A stretch of DNA of 64,000 nt from Kordia antarctica. Lineage in GTDB: Bacteria > Bacteroidota > Bacteroidia > Flavobacteriales > Flavobacteriaceae. Shown piece after piece: positions 54,027 to 60,531 of this stretch. Every line of letters begins with the position of its first letter. The stretch's first letter is position 1. The position numbers were made by a program, and so were the translations under genes. The stretch spans positions 3,749,501-3,813,500 of the forward strand of contig NZ_CP019288.1 of assembly GCF_009901525.1 (NCBI RefSeq), given 5' to 3'. Under the pieces are notes generated by a model, which worked only from the letters and a program-made list of their open reading frames with translations, was not told where the DNA came from and did no database searches.

Positions 54027-54101
54027 TTTATCCCATATAAATCTTCTAAAACAGAATTATTTGAAGATAATCTAATCAATACAATTTAACTTTTAGTTGC
54101 T

Positions 54102-54153
54102 AATTTTCATTTTCTTTGCTCGCACAAAGAAAACAGAAACAAAAGAAAAAGAG
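54102..54153 (+). repeat. Short third copy of the long dispersed repeat
   Basis: ATTTTCATTTTCTTTGCTCG, then CACAAAGAAAACAGAAAC and AAAAGAAA, match the first 50 bases of the copy at 34631. The rest of the element is missing. Confidence 0.55.
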
Positions 54154-54170
54154 TTAGTGTATATAATAAC

Positions 54171-54959
54171 TTAAACTTCTTTCTGACTTAATAAAAATAA
54201 ATAATCGCCATCACGATTTTTGTATTGCTGCATGATTTTTTTGATTTCACCCGAATCAATATCTTTTTCAAGTTGTGCGAGTCCTTTTTGAACTTCGTCT
54301 TGATGTGCTAAAAGAGAAAATGAGGAAATTCCGTTTCGCACATTTGCATCTAAGTATAGTTTTGGATTTTGTTTACCTGCGTATAAGAATAAATCTTTTA
54401 AATCGGGTTTGATGGAGTACTTTTCTGAAAATATATTTTTGAAACCAGCGGCTTTCATTGCGGTTTTAATTTTAGCTAGCGAAGGCATTTGTTTCATAGA
54501 ATCTTCTAGCATTTTAGGAAAGTAATGATTCAGCCAATACCCTTCCATTTGTTTTGGTGTCGCTGTAAAGAAAACCATATTTGCGTACGGTTTCATGACA
54601 CGAAATAGCTCTGAAAATCCTTTTTCTAAATTGTTCCAATGATGTAATGTTAATGTTCCAAGAACGCCTTCCATGCTATTGTCTTTTAGCGGAATGTTTT
54701 CGGCAGTTCCTAATTTCCAGTCTATATGTGGAAAGGCTTTTTTTGCTTTCGTCAACATATGTTCAGAAGGATCAATACCTATAAATTTTGTTTCCTCGTC
54801 ATGTAATTTTGACGTATAATTTCCTGTGCCGCAACCAATGTCTATATATAATCCTTCGTTAATAGGATTTAAGTGATATTGAATTCGTTCTAATAAAAAT
54901 GGATCTGCTTTTCGTGTATTGTTATATCCTTTTCCAATGTGATTATATGTAGCTCCCAT
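54171..54959 (-). CDS. Class I SAM-dependent methyltransferase
   Basis: A 262-residue protein. The SAM-binding motif I is YIDIGCGTGNYTSKL (about residues 37-51), followed by FIGIDPSEHMLTKAKKAF, KLGTAENIPLKDNSMEGVLG (motif II) and TLTLHHWNNLEKGFSELFRV. It belongs to the Methyltransf_11-like group acting on small molecules or lipids; the acceptor is unknown. It is flanked by convergent and divergent genes and appears monocistronic. Confidence 0.88.
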   Translation of the reverse strand: MGATYNHIGKGYNNTRKADPFLLERIQYHLNPINEGLYIDIGCGTGNYTSKLHDEETKFIGIDPSEHMLTKAKKAFPHIDWKLGTAENIPLKDNSMEGVLGTLTLHHWNNLEKGFSELFRVMKPYANMVFFTATPKQMEGYWLNHYFPKMLEDSMKQMPSLAKIKTAMKAAGFKNIFSEKYSIKPDLKDLFLYAGKQNPKLYLDANVRNGISSFSLLAHQDEVQKGLAQLEKDIDSGEIKKIMQQYKNRDGDYLFLLSQKEV

Positions 54960-55097
54960 ATTGCGTTGGTTTAGTGATTACACCACGGCAACTATCAAGC
55001 TTGACTTTTAAAGAATTATCATTATAAAAATTGATAGTTACTATTGATTATTCTCTATAAGATACGTATTTTATGTGAAATTTTAGAAGCGTAGTTC

Positions 55098-55457
55098 ATG
55101 GCAGCACATAATGATTTAGGAAACGAAGGCGAAAAATTAGCCGTGAAACATCTATTAGCACATGGATATGCGATATTAGAAACAAATTATCGATTCCAAA
55201 AAGCAGAAGTTGATGTCATAGCTCAGAAAGCAGAAACGTTGGCAGTTGTGGAAGTAAAAACGAGAACTTCTGCACATTTCGGGAATCCTGAAGACTTTGT
55301 AACTCCTAAAAAGATTAAATTATTAGTCAAAGCAATTGATACATATGTAAATGATAATGATTTGAATGTTGAGGTTCGGTTTGATATTATCGCAATCGTA
55401 CTTGATAAAAATAAAACTACCATAAATCATATAGAAGACGCATTTTATCATTTTTGA
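55098..55457 (+). CDS. YraN/UPF0102 family protein (restriction-endonuclease-like fold)
   Basis: A 119-residue protein with the complete UPF0102 pattern: LGNEGEKLAVKHLLAHGYAILETNYR, KAEVDVIAQKAETLAVVEVK (the nuclease-like E...D...ExK residues) and TRTSAHFGNPEDFVTPKKIK. The fold is that of PD-(D/E)xK nucleases and YraN is thought to act on DNA, but its true role is not settled. The following gene starts 82 bases downstream with its own promoter. Confidence 0.9.
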   Translation: MAAHNDLGNEGEKLAVKHLLAHGYAILETNYRFQKAEVDVIAQKAETLAVVEVKTRTSAHFGNPEDFVTPKKIKLLVKAIDTYVNDNDLNVEVRFDIIAIVLDKNKTTINHIEDAFYHF

Positions 55458-55463
55458 AAAAAA

Positions 55464-55508
55464 TGTTATAATTATAACAATTTGTTTTGAAACTTCTTTT
55501 TATGTTTG
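55464..55508 (+). promoter_or_regulatory. Promoter with an adjacent 16-bp palindrome
   Basis: A perfect -7 box TATGTTTG (55501-55508) lies 32 bases before the gene at 55540. Upstream is the perfect palindrome TGTTATAATTATAACA (55464-55479), in a place where a regulator could act. A TTG at 55482-55484 is a possible -33 element, with a spacing of 16. Confidence 0.55.
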
Positions 55509-55539
55509 TATTTTCGCAGTCTAGTAAAATTATAGACTA

Positions 55540-56199
55540 ATGAAAACCATTTCCTCAATTGTAGAAGAATATATAAAAGCCAAGCCGTTTTTATCGAGCG
55601 CGTTGTCGCAAGGAATTATCAATTTGACATCATTATCTCGACTTATAAAACCTGAGATTGAGCATCAATTAGGAAAAGAAGTAAAAAATGGAGCTATTGT
55701 AATGGCTTTGAAACGCTTATCGTCTGAATTAGAGTTTAGAGTGACGCATAGAGTATTGAAATTTGTCCGAAATATTGGAGAAATCACAGTCCGATCTGCC
55801 TTAAACGATTATACATTTAGAGTCACAGAAACTTTATTGAAAAGTCAGGCAGCATTTATGTCTGAAATTGAAGATTTGAATACCGTTTTTTATACATCTT
55901 CTCGCGGTGTAAACGAATCTAATATTGTGGTAAGTAGTGAAGTTGCAGCATTGGTTGGAAAGATTTTTAAGGACGAAATTTTATTAGAAAAACAAGAGAA
56001 TTTATCATCAATCACGGTAAAGTTGCCAAAAGATAATGTAAACGTTCCTGGAATTTATTATTTTATTTTTCAACGTTTATCTTGGGAAGGCATTAATATT
56101 TATGAAGTAATTTCAACAACAAATGAATTTACTATTTTAGTAAACGATGAACAGGTTGATAAAGCTTTTACCGTAATTAAAAACCTGAAATCACTTTAA
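55540..56199 (+). CDS. ACT-domain protein of unknown function
   Basis: A 219-residue protein. The first 120 residues are helical (IVEEYIKAKPFLSSALSQGI, LSRLIKPEIEHQLGK, VMALKRLSSE) and look like a winged-helix-type DNA-binding region. The C-terminal part, LSSITVKLPKDNVNVPGIYYFIFQ, then RLSWEGINIYEVISTTNEFT and ILVNDEQVDKAFTVIKNL, is an ACT domain of the aspartokinase type. Such a joining of a DNA-binding-like part with a ligand-binding ACT domain suggests a regulator that senses an amino acid. That reading is inference. Confidence 0.7.
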   Translation: MKTISSIVEEYIKAKPFLSSALSQGIINLTSLSRLIKPEIEHQLGKEVKNGAIVMALKRLSSELEFRVTHRVLKFVRNIGEITVRSALNDYTFRVTETLLKSQAAFMSEIEDLNTVFYTSSRGVNESNIVVSSEVAALVGKIFKDEILLEKQENLSSITVKLPKDNVNVPGIYYFIFQRLSWEGINIYEVISTTNEFTILVNDEQVDKAFTVIKNLKSL

Positions 56200-56870
56200 T
56201 ATTATATATTGAAAATTCTGCGCGTATTTTTATGTATTAATAAAAACAGGTATTTCTACGCTATTGAACATCGAGATTAATTCGGTTATTTGTTTTGTAG
56301 ATATAGTGTATTTGAGTATTTTAGATAAAAATTAAAGGTGTTTTAGCCAACTACTTTTAAACTTTTAAAATAAAAAGCACATTTACTACACCAAACGTTA
56401 CCCCTAACGACTACCTTATTTTTAGGTTCTGAAGAGAACCAATCATTAGATTATATTAAGTTACATTCCGATTTGCCTACGTTTATATAAATAATAGACT
56501 TCATGTATGTTGTCCGTTGTTTTATATATGAAACTGAAGTAAAAAACACGATATACTTGTTGTGAAACCTTGTGTTTTGCAATATACAAAAGCTTGCGTG
56601 GAAGAATTGATGATTTCTGTTTAGTAGATAGATAAATCTTAGGGTGTTTTTCTTAGGAAAAATTGATTTATTTAGTCTGAAATTTACAACCTCCTAAGCG
56701 TAATTTTAGTTTTACGAGAAATCCCGCCCAATTTGGGCGGGATTTTACTATATGTATAGGTTGGTAATTAGCGAAACAATACATTCAACGTTGTTTCTCT
56801 TGGTCCATACATAGAGAGAAAGTCTTTACATTATATTTTGAATTAAATATGATGTTTATAACCTATCTTC
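56200..56870. other. Long gene-free region, possible small RNA
   Basis: About 670 bases without a credible gene. A hairpin GGTTCT-GAAG-AGAACC (56425-56440) and a strong terminator at 56719-56747 with no gene before it suggest a non-coding transcript on the plus strand. I could not match it to a known RNA family. Confidence 0.35.
56719..56747 (+). terminator. Strong orphan terminator
   Basis: A perfect 14-bp stem, AAATCCCGCCCAAA with TTTGGGCGGGATTT, then TTAC. It is far more GC-rich than its surroundings. The nearest plus-strand gene ends 520 bases upstream and has no stop signal of its own, so the terminator may serve that gene's long 3' region or a small RNA. It could also serve minus-strand transcripts leaving the peptide cluster. 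Confidence 0.7.
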
Positions 56871-57080
56871 CTAACAGTGTCCTATAATAGAGCCACAACC
56901 TTTATTAAAGTCAGATCCACAGTAACAGTCTGAATGCGGTAATGAAGGTGGGCAATTGTCTGTAATCCCAACAGGATCAGAAATTGTACCACCTCCTGGA
57001 GCTCTTCCTCCAAATATGGTATTTAAGTTTGAAACATTATTTTTGTTTAACTGTAAATTGTTTACTTTTCTTTTTTTCAT
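56871..57080 (-). CDS. Cys-rich peptide precursor 1 (class I lanthipeptide-like leader)
   Basis: 69 residues from the ATG at 57080; a longer frame to 57113 adds 11 residues that its relatives do not have. The leader KKRKVNNLQLNKNNVSNLNT, then IFGG, ends in a double glycine at residues 24-25, as in precursors annotated 'class I lanthipeptide' in Bacteroidota. The core has five Cys (43, 52, 54, 62, 69) and several Ser/Thr available for dehydration and ring formation. It begins RAPGGG and ends IIGHC. The modified product and its activity are unknown. It is the most downstream member of a five-gene row on the minus strand. Confidence 0.75.
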   Translation of the reverse strand: MKKRKVNNLQLNKNNVSNLNTIFGGRAPGGGTISDPVGITDNCPPSLPHSDCYCGSDFNKGCGSIIGHC

Positions 57081-57097
57081 AATATGTAGTTTTAAAA

Positions 57098-57262
57098 TTA
57101 TTGACAATAGCAATTAGAAGCATTCGCACATCTAGTTGCCCAACTTTGAAAAATGCAAGGAGCACCTGTTCTCTTTCCACCTTTTACTTCAACTGTATTT
57201 GTATTGATGATAGAAATGGATTTCTTGTTTAGTTTTAATGATTTAAGATTTCGTTTTTTCAT
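57098..57262 (-). CDS. Cys-rich peptide precursor 2
   Basis: A 54-residue frame. The leader KKRNLKSLKLNKKSISIINT, then NTVEVKGG, has its double glycine at residues 28-29. The core KRTGAPCIFQSWATRCANAS, then NCYCQ, has four Cys (36, 45, 51, 53), one Trp and only a few Ser/Thr. The start codon, the conserved LNKKSIS leader and the position between two similar genes make it credible although it is short. It differs from its neighbours in having a nearly neutral core with an aromatic centre. Confidence 0.7.
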   Translation of the reverse strand: MKKRNLKSLKLNKKSISIINTNTVEVKGGKRTGAPCIFQSWATRCANASNCYCQ

Positions 57263-57326
57263 ACTATTTGTTTTTAAGATTTAAATTAATTAAGTGTAAA
57301 ACAAAAGTGAATTTTGTTGTAAAGTA

Positions 57327-57608
57327 TTAACAAACGACTGGAAAAATAGAAGGAGTTCCTGGATCAGAACCTGCGTTACAATCAGCGGGTATTTGACTAG
57401 GACAATGAACAGAAGGACTACCACTACCAGTAGTACCGCTAGTGTTGCAAGCAACGTTATTTATTGAACACGTATCTGTAATTGGTGCTTCACAGATTCT
57501 TACAGATTCTATTCCACAAGCTCCACTACCTCCGTGAACAGTTGAAGAATTAAAATTTGAGATCGATTTTTTGTTAAGTTTTAAACTTTTTAGCTGTTTT
57601 TTTTTCAT
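57327..57608 (-). CDS. Cys-rich peptide precursor 3
   Basis: 93 residues, the longest of the row. The leader KKKQLKSLKLNKKSISNFNS, then STVHGG, ends at residues 26-27. The core is rich in Ser, Thr and Cys (Cys 31, 39, 47, 54, 69, 77 and 93) and poor in charge, with TSGTTGSGSPS in its middle. Such a make-up would allow many thioether rings. It ends PVVC. The leader is nearly the same as that of precursor 2, so they probably share the same modifying enzymes, while the cores have no resemblance. Confidence 0.75.
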   Translation of the reverse strand: MKKKQLKSLKLNKKSISNFNSSTVHGGSGACGIESVRICEAPITDTCSINNVACNTSGTTGSGSPSVHCPSQIPADCNAGSDPGTPSIFPVVC

Positions 57609-57686
57609 AATATTTGATTTTAAAATTTAAGATAATTTATTGAGTTACTAATTAAGTATGAATCAAAATCCATACTATTCAAGATG

Positions 57687-57896
57687 TTAACAATCGTATG
57701 TGCAGTCTATAAAAGTGGTGCAAGCATGATTTGGAGCGGTTTTGTCACAATTCAGACAATTTGTTTGTTCTGATGGACTACAATCATCGCACTCCGTTTC
57801 ATAAAATGATTTATTTGGTCTTCCTCCAACAACTGATTTAAAATTTGCAATTTTACTTTTATTTAGACGTAAGTTTTTTAAATTTTGTTTTTTCAT
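57687..57896 (-). CDS. Cys-rich peptide precursor 4
   Basis: 69 residues. The leader KKQNLKNLRLNKSKIANFKS, then VVGG, has its double glycine at residues 24-25. The core begins RPNKSFYETECDDCSPSEQT, then NCLNCDK, and has seven Cys (36, 39, 47, 50, 59, 65, 69). It shares the pattern GGRPxxSFxxTECxxCSPSxxTxCL with precursor 5, so the two are recent duplicates. Paired CxxC spacing also fits a metal-binding or disulfide peptide, so lanthionine rings are not certain. Confidence 0.75.
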   Translation of the reverse strand: MKKQNLKNLRLNKSKIANFKSVVGGRPNKSFYETECDDCSPSEQTNCLNCDKTAPNHACTTFIDCTYDC

Positions 57897-58023
57897 AATT
57901 ATAATTTTTAAATATTAATGTCTGTAAATAAAGAACTTATACCGTTTTTCTTGGTTTGAATTCGTAAAGAATATAAAGTGAACTAAAATCCACTTTAGAA
58001 AGGATCTAGAAATCATTGTACAA

Positions 58024-58203
58024 TTAACAAATTGAATCATAACTGATAGCTGTACAACCTGCAAGACAATGTGTGAGTTGAGATGGACTACATGTACATT
58101 CTGTTTGACGAAATGATAATGGAGGTCTGCCTCCTAAAATTTCTTTTAGACTTGAAATTGAATTTTTGTTTAATTTTAAACTTTTTGCCTTTTGCTTTTT
58201 CAT
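58024..58203 (-). CDS. Cys-rich peptide precursor 5
   Basis: 59 residues from the ATG at 58203, chosen because it gives the same opening (MKKQKAKSLKLNKNSISSLK) as its relatives; a further in-frame ATG lies at 58224. The leader ends with ILGG at residues 22-25. The core RPPLSFRQTECTCSPSQLTH, then CLAGCTAIS, has five Cys (36, 38, 46, 50, 59). It is the first gene of the minus-strand row and faces the regulator gene at 58410; the 206 bases between them hold three copies of an AATTC/GAATT-type motif. Confidence 0.75.
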   Translation of the reverse strand: MKKQKAKSLKLNKNSISSLKEILGGRPPLSFRQTECTCSPSQLTHCLAGCTAISYDSIC

Positions 58204-58235
58204 AATTGATGAGGTTTGATTCATAATTTTTTTCT

Positions 58236-58250
58236 CGTGAATTATTCACA
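58236..58250. promoter_or_regulatory. Perfect 13-bp palindrome near precursor 5
   Basis: GTGAATTATTCAC (58238-58250) is a perfect inverted repeat. Together with the two bases before it, it shares CGTGAATTAT with the element at 58326. It lies about 40 bases upstream of precursor 5 on the minus strand. Confidence 0.5.
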
Positions 58251-58295
58251 AAAACAAAACAACAAGTAAATTTGAAGCCAGACAACAGAAGCAAA

Positions 58296-58334
58296 CTACA
58301 ATTCCTTGAATTACAGCTACAATTCCGTGAATTA
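58296..58334. promoter_or_regulatory. Two direct repeats 21 bp apart, putative operator of the AraC-type regulator
   Basis: CTACAATTCCTTGAATTA (58296-58313) and CTACAATTCCGTGAATTA (58317-58334) differ in one base. The 21-bp spacing equals two helical turns, as expected for AraC-type proteins. The second copy, with the next three bases, has an exact 17-base inverted match at 60096-60112. Confidence 0.65.
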
Positions 58335-58381
58335 TCGGAAATCTTGCAGTAAAAACAGACATATTAAACTCCCTTTTCTAG

Positions 58382-58389
58382 TATATTTG
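58382..58389 (+). promoter_or_regulatory. -7 box of the regulator gene
   Basis: A perfect TATATTTG, 20 bases before the start at 58410. No TTG is found at the usual -33 distance, which suggests that an activator is needed. The nearest AATTC-N3-GAATT element is centred 55 bases upstream of the box. Confidence 0.6.
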
Positions 58390-58409
58390 TTAGAAATACA
58401 ACCTTTTAT

Positions 58410-60101
58410 ATGAAGAAGATTTTACTGTATGCATGTTTATTTTTTGTTGGAACTGTTGCTTTTGGGCAAGAAAAAAAGGACTTATTAAAAGAGTTTGAAA
58501 ATTTAAGAATTAAGTTTCGTGATACAAGTATTAGTTTCGAAAAAGCAAAAATACTTGCAAGTGATTATTTAGATACAGCAAAAAAGAGTGGCGAAAAACG
58601 ATTTATTGGAAGAGGTTACTTTTTGTTGGCACTAAGGAATACTAATATAAAACAGAAACTTCAGTATTTAGATAGTGCTATTTTTTATACAGAAAATATA
58701 AAAGGCGATAATAGATTTCCTATGCATGCATATTTGGCAAAAGGGATAGCTCTAAATTATGAAAAGGATTATCCTGAGGCATTAAATAATTATTTTTTAG
58801 CAGAAGCGGCAGCGGCAACAAATGGTAATTTTAAATATCAGTATGATATTAAATATAATATAGCTTATTTAAAAAGAATTTCGGGAAATTATAAAGAAGC
58901 AGAAAAACTTTTTAAAGAATATATCGCTTATAAAAAATCTATAGGCTCAAAATATGTTGAAGGAAATTTACAGGCGCTTTTTCAATTATCTTCTACATAT
59001 TATGAATCAAATCAGTCTAAAAAGGCTACTGAAATTAATGTACAAGGTATTCAAATTGCCTTAAAAAATAATCTTGGAGAATTGTATCATTCTTTTGTTA
59101 TAAATGAGGGAATAAATTTATTTTATAAAAAAAATTATAAAGCTTCCATTGATAGTATTCAAAAGGGTATTTCCCATCTAGAAGAAAGAAATCAATTAGT
59201 TGCAACTTTCTATTTAGGAAAAAACTATCATGCATTAGGTGAACGTGAAAAAGCAATGAACTACTTCAAAAAAGTAGATACATCTTATAACGAAAAAAAC
59301 GATCTTTTTCCACCATTGCGTGAAGCATATGTCTATCTAATTAAAAATGCACAAGCAAAAAAAAATGAAAGAATAGAATTGTATTACACGAAACAATTAT
59401 TAAAAATAGACAGTACCATTCATGCTGACTATAAATATTTATCCAAAAATATTTCGAAAAACTATGATATTCCTGCGTATGTAGCTAATAAAGAGCGTTT
59501 GATTAAAAAACTACAAGGTCAAAATAAACGTATTACTATTGAAAGAGATTGGATTGCCATTATAGGTGGTTTTATTGGTTTGTTAGTGATAAGCTTACTT
59601 ATATACTATTATCGATTAAAAAAGGAATATGAAAAACGCTATAATGAGATTGTTGAACAATCCAATTCCATGATAGAAGAAGAAATCATTGTGAAAAATG
59701 CCAAACCACAAGCAGTATCTTTAGGAATAGATCAACATATTATAGAAGAAGTTTTACAAACCTTAGAAACATTTGAACTAGGAGAAGCTTATCTTAAAAA
59801 TCAAATCTCTTTAAAAGATGTCGCTAAAATCGTGAATACAAACTCCAAGTATTTATCTAAAATTGTAAACTCGTACAAAGGCAAAAACTTTACAACGTAT
59901 GTTAACGATTTGCGAATTGACTATTTAGTAAGTCACGTACAGCATGATACCAAATATCAAAAATATACTATTCGTGCCATTGCTGAAGAAATAGGGTTTT
60001 CAAATCCAGAAGGGTTTTCAAGAGCCTTTCAAAAGAAAACAGGCTTAAAACCTTCTTATTTTATAAAAAAAGTTAGAGAAAGTACTCAAAAAAAACGATA
60101 A
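58410..60101 (+). CDS. Membrane-anchored TPR / AraC-type transcription regulator
   Basis: A 563-residue protein. A signal peptide or first membrane anchor (KKILLYACLFFVGTVAFGQ) is followed by a periplasmic TPR-like region (about residues 25-375), with FLLALRNTNIKQKLQYLDSA and ISGNYKEAEKLFKEYIAYKK among the helices. One membrane helix (WIAIIGGFIGLLVISLLIYYY, residues 381-401) leads to a cytoplasmic AraC-type double helix-turn-helix (ISLKDVAKIVNTNSKYLSKI, then TIRAIAEEIGFSNPEGFSRA, then FQKKTGLKPSYF). It can therefore pass a signal from outside directly to DNA. Flanked by six peptide precursors, it is the likely controller of the row. Confidence 0.85.
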   Translation: MKKILLYACLFFVGTVAFGQEKKDLLKEFENLRIKFRDTSISFEKAKILASDYLDTAKKSGEKRFIGRGYFLLALRNTNIKQKLQYLDSAIFYTENIKGDNRFPMHAYLAKGIALNYEKDYPEALNNYFLAEAAAATNGNFKYQYDIKYNIAYLKRISGNYKEAEKLFKEYIAYKKSIGSKYVEGNLQALFQLSSTYYESNQSKKATEINVQGIQIALKNNLGELYHSFVINEGINLFYKKNYKASIDSIQKGISHLEERNQLVATFYLGKNYHALGEREKAMNYFKKVDTSYNEKNDLFPPLREAYVYLIKNAQAKKNERIELYYTKQLLKIDSTIHADYKYLSKNISKNYDIPAYVANKERLIKKLQGQNKRITIERDWIAIIGGFIGLLVISLLIYYYRLKKEYEKRYNEIVEQSNSMIEEEIIVKNAKPQAVSLGIDQHIIEEVLQTLETFELGEAYLKNQISLKDVAKIVNTNSKYLSKIVNSYKGKNFTTYVNDLRIDYLVSHVQHDTKYQKYTIRAIAEEIGFSNPEGFSRAFQKKTGLKPSYFIKKVRESTQKKR

Positions 60102-60120
60102 TTCACGGAATTATCGTTTT
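60092..60120 (+). terminator. Terminator of the regulator gene, overlapping its stop codon
   Basis: A perfect 13-bp stem, AAAACGATAATTC with GAATTATCGTTTT, around ACG. The left arm contains the stop codon. The same DNA carries the CGATAATTCACGGAATT motif (60096-60112) found inverted in front of the regulator, so it may be both a terminator and an operator for the next gene. Confidence 0.7.
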
Positions 60121-60159
60121 TGGAAGCCCAAATTTCCTTTCATACTAATAATGAATACT

Positions 60160-60167
60160 TAGATTTG
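60160..60167 (+). promoter_or_regulatory. -7 box of precursor 6
   Basis: A perfect TAGATTTG, 24 bases before the start at 60191. The centre of the AATTC-N3-GAATT element is 54 bases upstream, nearly the same as the 55 bases in front of the regulator gene. Confidence 0.6.
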
Positions 60168-60190
60168 AACACATTCAAAAATTTATAAAA

Positions 60191-60448
60191 ATGAGAGAAA
60201 ACAAAAAAGTATTAAAATTCAGAAAATTTAAAATTGCAAATTTAAATAGAAAACAAATCATTGGTGGGACTGAAGACCCAGCAAATGATACTACTACTGG
60301 AACTCATGTAAACGAAACAGAACATCCTACTTGTCAAACTAAGGCAAATGGAATGTGTACAGAAGGAGCTACCGTAACAGAACTTAAGAATGGATGTACA
60401 GAAGGAGATGGAAATCAAGGCTTAAACTCAGGCCCTAATTGTCCATAG
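60191..60448 (+). CDS. Cys-containing peptide precursor 6
   Basis: 85 residues. The leader RENKKVLKFRKFKIANLNRK, then QIIGG, ends at residues 25-26; it is more basic than those of the minus-strand row and lacks the exact LNK motif, although KIANLN resembles it. The core is Thr-rich and has four Cys (48, 56, 69, 84) in repeated CTEG words (MCTEGA, GCTEGDG). Its own -7 box and operator-like element match those of the regulator gene. It may need different processing from precursors 1-5. Confidence 0.7.
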   Translation: MRENKKVLKFRKFKIANLNRKQIIGGTEDPANDTTTGTHVNETEHPTCQTKANGMCTEGATVTELKNGCTEGDGNQGLNSGPNCP

Positions 60449-60475
60449 AGACTCAGCAACTTAAGAAATAAACCT

Positions 60476-60514
60476 AAAAAACAGAAAAGCAACTATACTT
60501 TTCTGTTTTTTTTA
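60476..60514 (+). terminator. Terminator of precursor 6
   Basis: Stem AAAACAGAAAAG/CTTTTCTGTTTT around an 8-base loop, followed by a run of eight T. Confidence 0.85.
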
Positions 60515-60531
60515 TAATTGAATTTCAATAA

